Assembly (NCBI RefSeq): GCF_004664715.2
Contig: NC_051070.1
Span: forward strand, 71,056,200-71,120,199
DNA length: 64,000 bases
Source: Peromyscus leucopus
Taxonomy: Eukaryota > Chordata > Mammalia > Rodentia > Cricetidae
Reading direction: 5' to 3'
Shown here: positions 36,721 to 49,140 of the stretch, piece by piece
Layout of the letters: every line of letters starts with the position of its first letter
How positions within the stretch are numbered: the first letter of the stretch is position 1
Notes under the pieces: model-generated
Databases searched by the model: none
The model's input: only the letters and a program-made list of their open reading frames with translations
Told to the model about the DNA's origin: nothing
Made by a program: the position numbers and the translations under genes

Positions 36721-38157
36721 TCTCTTAGATCTCTTTAAATATTTTCCAACATTTAAATCCCTAGGAAGCTCAGAATTCTGTCTTGAAGCACCCAGAATTT
36801 CTCAATTCTCTCTTCTGCATCTTCAAGGATGCCTTTGCTCTCCTGCTGACTGCTGAGCTAGGTGTTTGTATTCAGTGACACCTATTCCAATCTGATACAA
36901 ATACTGTTCCCAACTTCTGGCTCAAGTTTAAACTTGACAAGGATCTAACACTTGGAAAGACTTGGGGAGTTCACCCACTGGTATTGTGAGATTTATCTCC
37001 TACTCCTAAGAGCCAACTGACTGATTTTCCTTCTTTACCCTCTCTTGAATATTGGAAAGTTACTCACTGTGGATAGGAAGGAGAGCTTGCAGGCTTTACA
37101 TGCTTAAGTTAAATATCTTCCACGTTGTTTTTGCTGGATTAAGTTTTCTAAGACAAAGTTTCCCTATGTGGCTCAGCTAGACTTCCAATCCTAGGCTCAA
37201 CCATGCCTCCTGACTTGGCCTCCTAGGTAGTTAGGGCTCCCGCAACCTTCAGCTATGTACCATGAAAACATTTAAAATTATGAGCTGATTAAATTTTTCT
37301 CCAGTGCAAATCTTGTTAGTATGTATGTAGCATTGAGTAAACTCTGCAAAGTGTTAGGCAATGAGAAGTCCCTTTTCCATTCTGTGCACTGGTAATGGCC
37401 ATAAAGACTGCAGCTGCTTCTGTTAGCTAAAAAAATTACCTTCAAAATCATATTTTGTTCATCTATGAAATACACTTATGAAAATAGTTTTTTAGTGAAA
37501 TATATTATATTTTTACATATTATTATATAGTGAAATATTATATATTTTCATGATATGAGTAAATTGAATTCTTCTTTCCCTCACACATGTCATTTGTCTA
37601 TTGTAAACACACCTGCATCCTTGTAAGTACATCCTGGTTTCCATACTAGAATTTCTTGAGGTAGATGGAATATAAAAAGCAAAAAAGAGCAATTAGATGT
37701 AGTCAGTGGTCACATACATCACCACTTCCCTGGTAATCAGAGGAGATTAAGGTGAAAGATAATTCTATGTGATTTCTATCACATAAGGCACAAAATGACT
37801 GACACTGTGCTGTAATATCTACACATTATTAGCATGTTGATAAGAGTGTAGGGTGATGGGAACTTTATAATTTCCACTTGGTGTGAACCAACCACACAGA
37901 AAAACATTTGTACAACCACTTAGAAAACAATTCAACTAAGCTAGTTAAGGAAATAGATCTAAAACTTAGTGGTGCCTGAGGAGGAAAGGAAGAGTGGAGA
38001 AAAACAAGCCCTGACTTCACCTTGGTCTGTCTGTGACCTGAATGAGTCTAGTCCTTACATTCACTGTGTCACCTGTCACCTGCTCCTGCAGATAAACCCC
38101 CTCTGCACCTCTGCCAGGCTCAGCCCCACAGCGGGCTTTTGCTGGAGCCTCAGCTGG
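36721..38157. other. No recognised gene
   Basis: AT-rich sequence downstream of TRAV14 with a diverged B1-like stretch near 37130-37240. No V segment or RSS is seen. Confidence 0.35.
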
Positions 38158-38196
38158 GGTTTGGGTATGGGCTGCAGGTACCTGGAGAGCACTGTG
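38158..38196 (-). other. 23-bp-spacer RSS of TRAV14
   Basis: Heptamer CACAGTG (38190-38196), spacer 38167-38189, nonamer acccaaacc (38158-38166). It follows the CAAS codons. Confidence 0.92.
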
Positions 38197-38705
38197 CACT
38201 TGCTGCACAGAAGTAGGTGGCTGAGTCTCCAGGCTGAGAATCTGTGATGTGCAAGGAGAACTGTTTATCACTTTTCCTGAAGAAGACTGTGAATCTTCCA
38301 TCTTCCTTTATATTCGACACGGACCGTATGGCTATCAGAAGTGTAGGGCCTTCACCAGGGAACTGCCGGTACCATGGGAAGTAGTCAAACCTGCTGTCCT
38401 CATAAGCGCAGTTCAGAACTGATGTCCCTCCTGCCGAGACTGTCAGAGATTGAGGACTTTGTTGCACTTGTTGCTGGTCACGTCTGTCCTGTTGCTGGCC
38501 ACTCACCCCTGTGTAGAGACACAACAAATGCCATTAGTTTCCCAGGTTGTACTACCTGCTTGTGGTTTCAGCACTCATGGTTTTGTCCTGTCCCCACTTC
38601 TCTCACCCCTCCACATTAATTACACATCCTGAATTTTCTCCTCCATGACTCACAGGCTAGGTGAAGGGCCAGGACTAACAATGATGACTTCAGGATCTTA
38701 TCCAT
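38197..38705 (-). CDS. TRAV14: T-cell receptor alpha variable gene, TRAV14-like
   Basis: V segment of the TCR alpha chain. Exon 1 is 38654-38705, leader [17 protein letters not shown] plus one base; intron 145 bp with GT-AG ends; exon 2 is 38197-38508. The join gives '[19 protein letters not shown]', then Cys in 'LNCAYEDS', Trp in '[13 protein letters not shown]', '[20 protein letters not shown]' in framework 3 and 'SATYFCAAS'. The MDKIL leader and the extended QQ...DQQQV N-terminus are typical of mouse TRAV14 and human TRAV23. No disabling change is seen. TRAV13 lies 3.2 kb upstream. I found no CTCF-like motif close to the promoter. Predicted functional. Confidence 0.93.
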
Positions 38706-39029
38706 TCCTCCTAGACTGAAGCTTGGGGAGAACTCCAGTGGCCTTTTATCTCCCCACAGAACACTGAATCTGCCTTCACAGGCATTTAGTTCTTTCAACA
38801 GGCTCCACCCCTCACAGACACTTTGTCTTAAGCTATTTCTGACATAGAAAACACTTTCCCCTTTTGCTCAAATTTATTGTTTCAGAAAAAAAGTCATTGA
38901 GAGTCAGAAATCCCCTCATTGTAATTCTACCATTATACACTGTTGGTAGGAATATGTGTTGCTAAATCCAGCAAGAATAGCACTGTTATTCTTCTGAAGT
39001 ATTAAAAGAAAGAAATCAAGCAGGAAGGA

Positions 39030-39285
39030 ACATAGGAGGAAAGGAAGGAAGGAAGGAAAAGAAAAAAGAAAGAAAGAAAGAAAGAAGGAAAGAAGGAAAG
39101 AAGGAAAGAAGGAAGGAAGGAAGGAAGGAAGGAAGGAAAGAAAAAAAGAAAGAAAGAAGGAAGGAAGGAAAGAAAGAAGGAAAGAAGGAAGGATGGAAGG
39201 AAAGAAAGAAGGAAGGAAAGAAAGAAAGAAAGAAAGAAGAAAGAAGAAGAAGGATGGAAGGAAAGAAGAATGAAGGAAGAGAAAA
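39030..39285 (+). repeat. (GGAA/GAAA)n polypurine tract
   Basis: About 250 bp of tandem ggaa and gaaa tetranucleotides on the plus strand. The Ser/Phe-rich open frames on the minus strand are artefacts of the repeat. Confidence 0.92.
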
Positions 39286-39740
39286 AGACCACTGATCCTA
39301 CTAATACTACTTATGGACATTTATCCAGGGAAACTAATGTCATCACATAAGAGAGAGACCTACGTATACATGTTTATTACAGCACCATTCACTATTGCCC
39401 ACATACAGCCCAGGTATCACCTGTCAACCTATGAATGAAGAAAATATTGTACTTCAAACAACAAAGCAAAATTCAACCACAAGGAAAAATGAACTGGTGC
39501 CATCTGTAGGAAAACAGATAGTATTGAAGGACGTGATGTTAAACAAAATAAAGCAGACATGTAGAGACACACAACACATGTGATCTCATATGTGAAAACT
39601 AACAAAAAAAGAAAAGAAGGAAAAAAAGAAAGTAAAGATGCTCTTAAAATCAAAGTTAGACAAATGAGTATGGGGAGGAGGAGAGGGGACAAGGGAAGGG
39701 AGAGAACAACAGAAGGTGAAGAAAGATGAATATCAGAAAA
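39286..39740 (+). mobile_element. L1 3'-end fragment
   Basis: 'tatggacatttatccaggga', 'tttattacagcaccattcac' and 'atgaatgaagaaaatattgt' follow the L1 ORF2 3' and 3'UTR order. It is adjacent to, and may have seeded, the polypurine tract. Confidence 0.65.
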
Positions 39741-39999
39741 TCTATGCAAATGCATATGCTAAAACTGTACAACAGCCAACTGCTTTGTACAATTAGTACG
39801 TGCTTATTATTGCAATTATATGATAAAATAACAGATCCATTTAAAATTTTCCTCATTCTAGAAGATTATGCACACACAAATAAAAGGAGTTAAGATGGAA
39901 TTACCCTGGGACAAGAATAAATAAATCTACTAGATACCACAGGGTATCAAATAAAAATGCCAGTGTCAGGAATGGGTTACCTCTTTTGGTGTTTGAATT

Positions 40000-40400
40000 G
40001 GTTTGCTTTCTGTCACTAAGATACATAAACATGAAGACCAAATTAAACTTTGGGAGGGAATAATTTATTTGGTTTACATTTCTGATCATATTCTATCACT
40101 GAAGCGATCCGTCAGGAATTCAAGCTGGAAAAGTGGCAAGAAACATACATGAAATCTGCTGGCTAACTTGCTCCTCCTGCCTTGCTCATCTTGTTTTTTA
40201 TATAACCCAGACCTCCTGCCCAGGGATGACAACGCTCACTGGGGGTTGGGCCCTGCCATGTCAATTGTTAAAAAGAAAATGTCCACAAACATGTCTCCAA
40301 ACAAGTGTGACACAACTCCTAGATTGAGGTTCCCTCTTCCTGGTATCTCCAGTTTGCATCAAGTTGACAAAATCACCATCACAGCTGACCCCTTGTTACC
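40000..40400 (+). repeat. Rodent dispersed repeat (family unassigned)
   Basis: Includes 'ataatttatttggtttacat', 'ctgcccagggatgacaacg' and 'catcaagttgacaaaatcac', the same family as parts of 10491-10895 and 49950-50065. Confidence 0.6.
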
Positions 40401-40519
40401 CTGACACAGACAAACAGCGTTATTCAGCCATAATCTCTCCTTTATGGTTCATCTCCAAGATCTCATTAAGATCACAATATAAACCACAATACAACTTTTA
40501 AATAACCAACTTTTGTTGT

Positions 40520-40720
40520 TTACATTATGGAGCATAACTCATCTGCTAAAAACAATGACATCATGAAATGCACTGGCAAATGGATGGGACTAGAAAAGAT
40601 CATCCTGAGTGAGGTAACCCAAACCCAGAGAGACAAACATAATATGTACCCATTGTAAGTGCATATTAGCTGTAGAGTAAAGGATGACTATGCTACAATC
40701 CACAGTGTCAGAGAAGCTAA
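40520..40720 (+). mobile_element. L1 3'-end fragment
   Basis: 'cactggcaaatggatgggac', 'atcctgagtgaggtaaccca' and 'acccagagagacaaacataa' are the classic L1 3' ORF2 phrases. Confidence 0.75.
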
Positions 40721-40904
40721 CTAACTTTCCTGGATTAACAAAGATAAGATATGTGATGGAATATTTTCGCTGAATTTGTCAAATGCAAATGTACTAGACA
40801 TTGTTGATGTACTTATTGTCTGTATATATTGTATATATTTATTTTACTTATTGTATATAGTTTTTCTTATATTAGTTATAACTTTTTTATATTAGACAAA
40901 AAAA

Positions 40905-41390
40905 GAGGAAATGTGATGATACTTTATCTGTGTACCCCAATAAAGCTTATCTGAGGATCAGAGGAAAAAGCCAGCCACTATATTAAACATGGAAGTCAGA
41001 CAATGGTAGCTTACTAACTACCCCTTTAATCCTAGCATTCAAGAGGCAGAGATTCATCCAGATCTTTGTGGTTCAAGGCCACACTGGGAACAGAGCCAGG
41101 TGTGACGGCACATGCCTTTAAATTCCAACACTAGTTAATCATAGAGGTCTGGAGGTGTTGACAGACAGACAGGAAGTGATAGAGCTGGGCGGAAAGGGAA
41201 AAGTGATGTAGCTGGGTGGAGAGAGGACGTGAGATGGCAAGCATAGAAAAGATATAGGCATGGGTATACAGGAAGTAGGTCTCTCATGTTTTCTGTTGTA
41301 ATCTCCTGTATGACTTCCTGCCTTAATTACCACCAATGATGGACTATGACCTGGAACAGAAGGCTAAATAGATCTTTTCACTTTCTCAAT
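40905..41390 (+). repeat. LTR-like dispersed repeat (diverged relative of 19218-19710)
   Basis: 'gtgatgatactttatctgtg', 'ccaataaagcttatctgagg' and 'cctttaatcctagcattc' follow the order seen in the copies at 1-350 and 19218-19710. Confidence 0.6.
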
Positions 41391-41847
41391 AGCTTTTTCT
41401 CAGAGTTTCATCACAGCTACAGAAAGGAAACAGAGCATCCAGCTGTCTGCATATTCTGTGTCTTCCATGACTTGACGTTCTTGCTGTTGCTACAGTTTGT
41501 TTTCTCCTCACTGACCCTGACCCTGTCCACAGCAGCGTCACCTGGAAGCCTTTGTCTTTCATTCCCTTTCTCCTCATCCTTTGTGAGTTCAGTACACTGA
41601 GGCTTAAATGATCACATTGATTCAGTCTTCCCATCAGCTTCTCTGTTAGTTCTAAGATGGATGTTTATGATTCAGGGGGGAATATATATTGAGAATTTAC
41701 ACATCCAAATCCTTAATCTTCATGGCCAAAAGCTTATCCCAGGTTAAAACTCTGCCTATACAGAATAGTGATATTAAATCAAGCACATGTTCTGTTGTGG
41801 TTTCCGGATGTCTTGTGACTGGGAAAGGCCACACCCACCCAGCTGAA

Positions 41848-41886
41848 GGTTTGTGTACTGGCTGCAGGTGTGTGGGGAGCACTGTG
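41848..41886 (-). other. 23-bp-spacer RSS of TRAV13
   Basis: Heptamer CACAGTG (41880-41886), spacer 41857-41879, nonamer acacaaacc (41848-41856), a good match to consensus. Confidence 0.94.
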
Positions 41887-42392
41887 CACTCATAGCACAG
41901 AAATAAGTGCCTGAGTCTGTGGTCTGGGAGGAGGAAATGTACAGAGAGCTGCGGCGTTCCTGAGTGACTGTTGTGGACGTCAGTCTTCCACTCTGCTTTG
42001 TTCCAGAAGGATTGTAAAACAGGCTGACGAGGTGTCCCCCAGGACTTTGGTGAAACCACTGCATTTGGTTTGCAGTGGTTGAAAAGTTGCACTGCAGCTC
42101 TGCATGCTCTCCCTCCTGCAGAACCAGGGACACAGGACTCTGCTCCACTTGTTCACCTTTCACCCCTGGGTAGAAACAGAGAAAGAGACACAGATGGGGT
42201 CACTGAGCATCCACAGAACCCTGAACACACCCCATGTCCTCTGAGAAGGTGGGAGCTCTGCAGGACTCCTGAGCTGCTTCCCCACCCTCCATGTGCTGAC
42301 AGAATCCTCTCTGTCCCTGAATGTGGACAGCCAGACTCACAGCAAACCTGGGTGCACAGCAGCCCCAGCAGAGAGCACAGCAGCCTCTTCAT
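41887..42392 (-). CDS. TRAV13: T-cell receptor alpha variable gene, TRAV13-like
   Basis: V segment of the TCR alpha chain. Exon 1 is 42341-42392, leader MKRLLCSLLGLLCTQVC, which I recall as the mouse TRAV13 leader; intron 175 bp with GT-AG ends; exon 2 is 41887-42165. The join gives 'WVKGEQVEQSPVSLVLQEG', then Cys in 'ELQCNFSTT', Trp in 'MQWFHQSPGG', framework 3 'LTSTTVTQERRSSLYISSSQ' and 'GTYFCAMS'. No stop or frameshift is seen. The TRAV9 relic lies 1.7 kb upstream and TRAV14 3.2 kb downstream. The longer open frames over the leader region on both strands are shadows. Predicted functional. Confidence 0.93.
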
Positions 42393-42767
42393 GGTGCTTG
42401 TCTGGCTGCTGGAGACAGAAGCAAGGAACCAAGGCCTGGGCTGTGGTATCAGGATGGCTGTTGAATGTCCCTCCTCCTGCAACCAGTCAGCTCCACCCAG
42501 GAACCCTGCCAGGCCAGACACTGCAGAGTTCCCTCCCAGCCTTCGGAGCCTGAAGCCCCTCCCAAACCAGCCCTGGCTGAGAGTCTGGGCAGAGCATAGT
42601 GGAGGTGGCAATGTGGGGGAGGAACATTTGGAGATGACCCTGAGGTTGTAGGAAGTTAGGAATCCATGAAGCAGAACAGGTCCCCACACTGTCTGGCACA
42701 CTCAGAGACACAACACTAAAAGTTTAACTCAGGAAACAGATGCATGTTCTAAGGACACTTTACTGGG

Positions 42768-42962
42768 GCCTGAGGGATGGCTCAGCAGATAAGGGTCCTT
42801 GACTTTACAAGAGGCCTTAGTTCCATCCCCAGCATCTACATGAGGTGGCTCACAGAGTCTGTATCTCAAGCTCCAGGGGACATGACGTTCTCTATGTTCT
42901 CCTCAAATCCTGCACACATGGGCCAGACCCACTCTCATACACATTTTTAAAAAGAATCTTCA
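42768..42962 (+). mobile_element. B2-type SINE
   Basis: 'cctgagggatggctcagcag', 'agttccatccccagcatcta' and 'gaggtggctcacagagtctg' are B2 phrases, followed by an A-rich end. Confidence 0.75.
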
Positions 42963-43399
42963 TCTGTGAAATATTGAAGTGTAATCACGACAGTAAAAGA
43001 AAAAAAATGGGAACATAACAATAGAGTAAGGTAATGGTCTCATAGGTTTATAATGCATTTTAAAAATTGGAACACTCCTGCAACAGTCAGGGTTTGTTCT
43101 AAATATTGTTTAAAAATATGACCACGTAAGAAGGAAGTGGACTGGGAAGCTAATGTGGGAGTCCTGCATCCAGAGTGACAGGGCAGCAGCCCTGGTGTGC
43201 TATTGCACGTGGTGAATGAAGGGGACAATGTACTTGAGTTCACAACAATACAGGAATGTATTTTAAGGTTTTCCCCATAAAGATGACTGCTGGAGAAATT
43301 AGACTAGTCATAAGAAATACACAATTGCCTCAAAAATAACTCAGCAATAGCCTTGTTTTCTTTGTACTGCCAGCTTCTGAATAATGACAGAGACTATCT

Positions 43400-43690
43400 T
43401 AAGTATGAAAGCCTGGCCTAATGTTAGGCTTATTCCCAACTATCTCCTAAAGCTTAAATTAACCCATTTATATTAAACTATGTTATGCCATGAGGCTCAT
43501 TAGCTCTCCTCCATACTGTATGTCTGACTTTCTTTGTGTCTCACTTCTAATCCCCTGCATCAGATTCTTCCCAGAGTTCTTATCTCTGCCTAGAAGTCCT
43601 GCCTATCCTCCCCTAGCTATTGACCATTCAGCTCTTTAATTAAGCCAATCAGTAGATGCCTTAGACAGGCAAGGGAGGACAAAGACACAT
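43400..43690 (-). mobile_element. ERV-type LTR fragment (type A, reverse)
   Basis: The reverse complement of 43600-43680 reads 'ccctcccttgcctgtctaag', 'catctactgattggcttaa' and 'gctgaatggtcaatagctag', matching type A LTRs at 7.9-9.5 kb. It extends left to about 43400. Confidence 0.6.
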
Positions 43691-44104
43691 CTTCACACAG
43701 AATGACCAAGTATTCCACAACACACACCCAACCTTATTCCATTTCAGCCCATCATTCTCTCGAACAGCTAATGACTTCAAATACTGTAGACCAGCTAATG
43801 ACTTCAAATACTGTAGGATAATTTCATAGAAATTTTGACTCAGGTGAAAAATGCTGTGAAGGACATTTTTTTTAACCTGAGTCAAAATTCTACTAAAGGA
43901 GAAACAAGACATTTCTTTGCAAAATGAGAAACAAATAATTGACAACTAAGATCTATCCCATAGGAATGAAGCATTTCTCAAGATTCCACTTTCTCTTTAC
44001 TGTTGCATTTATGGAACATGCCAACTGCCTAAAAGTGTCTGAGGCTGGTACCCTGGTTTTTTTACTCTGCAGGTCTCCAGTTGTTTGTGTTCAGCTCTAT
44101 CCTT

Positions 44105-44394
44105 GTGACTCAGAGCACAGGAGCACCCAACTCCCTCAGTCCCCCTGTCAGAGGATTCTCAGGTGGGAGGAGATTCTATCTTTCCTGCACTCAGTCTGAA
44201 ATCCCTCCAAGCCTGAGACAGGCTGGCTCCTGGTGTGAGCTTCAGGAGGTGCTGGAGACCAAAGTGAGGGTACTACGTATTCAAAAAAGGACATTTAGGG
44301 ACAAGGAATAAGTGGCTCCTCAGGGCCTGAGCAGCTACTGTAGCTGCACAGATGCAACCATCAGGCTGGGGCATTGTCTGGGCTCTTCATTCTC
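44105..44394 (-). pseudogene. TRAV9-like V-gene relic
   Basis: On the minus strand 'ctgcag' (acceptor, 44395-44400) opens a V-exon remnant. 'AQTMPQPD' near the start and 'YPHFGLQHLLKLTPGA' in framework 2 line up with a remembered mouse TRAV9 pattern (AQ...QPD; YP.QGLQLLLK). The first Cys is not preserved, the Trp codon is altered within 'ttttttgaatacgtag', a stop follows the SPPT stretch, and a deletion just before the final 'TGTGCTCTGAGT' breaks the frame. The heptamer place reads CACAAGG and no nonamer sits 23 bp on. It lies between TRAV6 and TRAV13, the slot of TRAV9 in mouse-type cassettes. Dead V gene; I could not find its leader. Confidence 0.7.
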
Positions 44395-45714
44395 CTGCAG
44401 CATCAGTGCTGTGTAGGGATCTCAGCCTAAAGGAGGGTCTCTGTTCACAGTGAAACAGCACAGTGCTCTTTCTATGGATGACAGCCTAAAGCAGAATGAC
44501 AGTAGGCAGTAGAGATACTCTGAGCCTCAGGGTGCACAGAAGGTCACCAAGGTGTGAAGGAAGCAGTTCATTTTTTCTTGAAGATTCCCAGCAAGCAAAT
44601 ACAGCCTGAAGAGTTGGAGAGGTAGACAGAGAAGTTGCTCCAAGCTCTAACAAATTTAGATACCTTCAACCTAGGGACACTGAGGAGACAATCCAGAAGA
44701 GACACTGTCTTTCCCTTGGCCTGTCTCTAACATCTGCATAAAATATGTTCTTTCAGAACACCTACTGAATTACTGGAGGAGGTTTAAAAACAAACATCTA
44801 GTAACTTCATACATGAACATAATGTATTCGGATAGTATCCACCACCACCCTGTTCCCCCTACAACTCCTCCCAGAACCCACCAAATTCCCCTCCCCTTGC
44901 AGAAGCCAGGAAACTAGAACATGGCCACAAGGGCCAGAAGAGAGAGCTTAAGAGAAAGCGGTAGGGTAGTAGAACACAGGTAATGTAATGTCAAAGGGGA
45001 CATGAGGGGCTCTAAGCAAAGAGGGGCGAGGCAGGGTAGGGGAGAAGGAAGGTTTCTGTGAATTTATTCTAATCAGTGAAAACACCATTTACCTTTAAGA
45101 AAGGAGCGTCCTCTAGAGGCCCATTTGAGAAGTAACAAGTTCACAGCTGCAGTAGACTTCCCCCTGTCTTTGCTGACTTCTGTGTGTGAATCCAAGGCTT
45201 TCTAATCATGTACAAAGGAAGCCAAATGCTCTCTAAGTAGAAACTTGAGATTTTTAGAAAAGAAGAATATAAAGTTATGAACAAAAACGGGAGAATAAGA
45301 TATTTTAGAGTGAGAAAACCACAGCATCTTTACACATTTCAAAACAAGTACCAGGGACATAGGAATCAGAACACTGCATAGTTACCAGATTTTTACACAA
45401 TGCCATCAAAATGCCCAAGAAAAAGATGTGATAGATGTTGCTAGGAATACTGCAGATGCGTTACTACATGAGTAAATTAAGAAGTACAAACTCAAATAAG
45501 CATTGTAAATGTACATTTTAAAAAAGCCAGCAAATCTGCTACAGACAAACTTCACTTTGATGAACTCAAAGTCAAATTCAACATACATCGCACTGATAAG
45601 AGACTCAGTTCCTGTTCAGTCTCCTGACTTTTCTTATAAAATACAACATAATTTAAAAGTGTCACCTGACATATTTTAGGTCCTGCCCACTGAGGAGACA
45701 ATGCCATGCATGGA

Positions 45715-45728
45715 CACCAGGGGGCAGG
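45715..45728 (+). promoter_or_regulatory. CTCF-like motif on the plus strand
   Basis: CACCAGGGGGCAGG is a strong core match by eye. It points opposite to the V genes and lies 1.3 kb upstream of the TRAV9 relic. Confidence 0.5.
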
Positions 45729-45762
45729 AGTTATGATCATTGCATTCCAATGCTGCTACCAC

Positions 45763-45764
<2 letters not shown>

Positions 45765-45834
<70 letters not shown>

Positions 45835-45835
45835 T
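45765..45835 (+). repeat. (CT)n microsatellite
   Basis: About 70 bp of nearly pure CT. Confidence 0.97.
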
Positions 45836-46959
45836 TATTTTTTCAATCAAAATGAAGTTATTGAGTACCTTAACAGTTAGCATTCAGTGAAATAATTTTG
45901 TGGCAAAGGAAGAACACAAGGGACAGAATCCTCTTCAGACAGATCACAGTGCACAGTGGGGTAGCAGTGAGCAGTGAGAGCAGGAACATTGGAAGCAGAT
46001 TATATTCAGTAATATACAGATTCCAACAATGAAAAATAACTGGAAATGAATCAACATTACTTTGAGTTTAAAAAAAAAAGAAGCAAATAGACATAATGGA
46101 AAACACCATTAGATAAAGGCTGTGAAATCTTGATGACATCAACTATGTATAAAATGAATGAAAGTGGGAAACATGCATAAGTCCAACTCAGTCATTCATT
46201 CTAGCCAGATCCAAAAGATGTTTATGATAACTTTATAATCACTTTTTTGAACATAATTTAAACTATGGACCCTGTGATCATGCCACAGGGCTCTCTTTAG
46301 ACCTTGAGTCTGTTTGGGTAAGGGACTGTGGAGCACGTGCTTCATTATCCCCTCATTAAATATTCTTCCAGTCAGAATAATTTATCAACTCCATGTTCTA
46401 AAATAATATCTTAGTATAATAATTTATCACATTAATACTCATATTATGATTTTATGTGCATAAATCTAGCTTTGGAGAAATTAGAGGAACTTATTAAACA
46501 ACAATCTCAGTATCAGGCATTTGAGTTTTGTTCAGGGAAGCCATAGAGGTGTACAAAACAACACAGGTTATTGTCATGTTTGTTGGTTGCCCACTATAAC
46601 TAGATGGTGAGATTCTAAGTCTAAAGCCTCCACATTTTACTGTTGCATAGAGAAGTCAACGTGGAACTTACTGAGGAAATTCTTCCTTGCTGGTTAGCTT
46701 TTATAGCACTGGAAGGTCCTCAGCAGGCTGCTGGGGAAGAAAGGTCCTAAGGGTATTAACCAGAGCTGGATCCTGAATGCTACAGTACTGAACTTCCAGG
46801 TAATATGTGCTCAGTGATGTAATTGTGACCTGTCTGCTATAGAATAACAGTGCTTTCTGATTGGATTAGAAGCCTCCTCAACAGTAAGAATTCATGCTGA
46901 GTACTGTAACATGGCCAAAAATCCCAAATTCAAGAGGCCTTAGGCAGTAGGGGAACTAC

Positions 46960-48020
46960 TATTGTTATTTTGCTAATAATCATGTCCAACAGCCTTCTAA
47001 GTGTGTGTCTATCCTCACATATTATAACTAGGCTCAACTCTGGAGCATGTGTTTCAGGAAGTTTCTATCACAGATTTTTCCATACTGATTTGTTCAGATT
47101 GCCTTTAGTGCTAGTTATCCCTCCCCACATCCCTTCCTCTACCCTGTCCTCTCATCCCCAGCTCTGTTAATCCTGCCTGTTCCATTTCCCCATTTATGGC
47201 AGTTTTTTCTGTTTCCTCTTCCTCTGAATATTCCCTTCTCCCTCATGGCCTCTTATTGACACCTAACACGTATGGATATTCCAAATAAAGCACACATAAT
47301 AAAAGCTAGCATCCACATATTTGAGAAAACACTATGCTTCTTTATTTAATGGATCTGGGTTATCTTGATCAGCATGACTGTTTCTAGTTCCAACCACCTA
47401 CCTGAAAATTTCATAATTTCATTTTTCTTATTTTCATCTGAATAATATGCCATTGTGTAAATGTACCACATTTTCAGATTCCTCTCATCAGCTGATGGAC
47501 ATCTAGAGTGTTTCTAACTCCTAGTGATTATGAATAGAGCTGCAATGAACTTGGAAGAGCAAGTATCTCCTTTTTCCCCTTTCTTTTTTATTTAAAAGGC
47601 TTTTTTTTTCATTTTACATATCAACCACAGTTCCCCTTCCCTCCCCTCCTCTTGATTATTTCCCACCTTCCCCCTCCATCCACCCCTCAGAGAGGAAAAG
47701 GCCTCCCAGAGGAGTGGACAAAGTTGGGCATATCAAGTTGAGGCAGGACCAGTAACAGATGGGAGCAAGCATCTCTTTAGAAAGATGTAGATTCTTTTGG
47801 TTAATTCCTCGGGAGTGGTATAGCTAGTGTGGAAGATTTATGCTCAGCATTTGGAGGAACCTCCATACTAGTTTATACCTGTTTGCATTCACATCAGCAA
47901 TGACTAAGTCTTCTCCCTCATGTCACATTCTTGGCTGGTGTCCTGGTCCTTTGGTTCTTAAAATCCCTACTGCTACATTTCTGTGGTGTTCCATGAGCTT
48001 GGTTGTAGGAATTGCACTGT
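46960..48020 (-). mobile_element. L1 fragments, reverse orientation
   Basis: 'ccacattttcagattcctct', 'cagctgatggacatctagag', 'aatagagctgcaatgaac' and, further on, 'ttggaggaacctccatacta' and 'cacatcagcaatgactaag' are reverse-complement L1 ORF2 phrases. A poly-T/pyrimidine insert lies at 47575-47700. Confidence 0.75.
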
Positions 48021-48689
48021 AGATGTCTTAACTGGAACTAGAGATGTCACAGCACTTATTCTCTGCATTGTGACCAGTTGCCAAACACTACCGTGGCCTC
48101 TATATGCTTCAAAATGAACCTTCTATGATGAGGTGTGAGAACTACATTTATCTCTGTGTGTAGTTATCAATATTTAGAGTACTGTTAGAAGCTGTATTGA
48201 ATTAGGAGAGTGGCTGTAGTAGATTCTCCTATCGGGTCTATGACCATTTAAGACATGGGCGGTTAACTAGGATTACAGTATCGGGCCCAAATTCCTTCCT
48301 TTGAACATGTCTTAAATCCAATGAAAGATACATTTTTAGTTTCCACCAAGATAAAAGTTCTACCATTGCACCCTTGTGCGTGTTCTTGCCATGATGGTCA
48401 TTTTTTTTTTTTTTGTTCGTAGCATTTATACAGCTTGTTAGGAATATGTATTGCTTTTCTCCCTTGGAATCTTGCATATACTTGAAAACTCATCCCCAGG
48501 AAGGAGTCTTCAGATCAATTCTAAATAAATTCCTCCAAGTCCTAAGTCTCAGTTATGTGGTATCATTAGCAAAGGGTTGTTATGTACAATCTCAGAGCAA
48601 TCAAAGACAATAGGAATAGCCTGTCTCTTTTGGAAGAGACACTTGAAGCGCTAGTGAACAACTTGAAGGCAGGATTGCTGTCGGGGCCT

Positions 48690-49140
48690 GCCAACAGTCA
48701 GCTGGGTAGCTGGGTAGAGGAGTGTGGATTGAAGAGACAATGAGGAAGACAGAAAAGAGTTGAGAGGTCTGCCAGTCAGTGCAGGACAGCCCCAAGTTTA
48801 TTTCACAGCCAGCTTATATACAGTTTTGAAGGATAGAGGTAGAACAATGCACTGCAAAGGCATTCAACCACTATCTATCCTGCCTTGCGTCAAGGACATT
48901 TTCTATCTTGATGTACCTCTAGCTGGCATCAGCAGCCTGCATCTAGCTTAATAGTGTCTTCCCTCTTGTGGGCTAATCAAGACTTTCTCACAGCCCTTCA
49001 AGGAGACTCTGCAGGCTAATCAGAACTTTCTCACATCTTTGAAGCAAACAAGCTTGAACTCTATTGACTCAGAATAGACTTCAGATTCAAACTGGGACAC
49101 TGAGTCAGTTGTGGGCACCCACATATTCCCATGCCTGGCA
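48690..49140 (+). repeat. LTR-like repeat (family unassigned)
   Basis: Contains 'ccccaagtttatttcacagc' and 'cagcttatatacagttttga', and a short direct repeat ('ctaatcaagactttctcaca' / 'ctaatcagaactttctcaca'). A (T)25 run follows at 49147-49171. The nature of the element is not certain. Confidence 0.4.

Noticed and set aside
38916..39320. 134-aa Ser/Phe-rich reading frame
   Set aside because: Translation of the (GGAA/GAAA)n tract; no protein.
42070..42701. Long open frames (over 180 aa) on both strands across the TRAV13 leader region
   Set aside because: They overlap the leader exon and its promoter, lack any recognisable domain, and arise from GC-rich DNA without stops. The leader and V exon explain the region.
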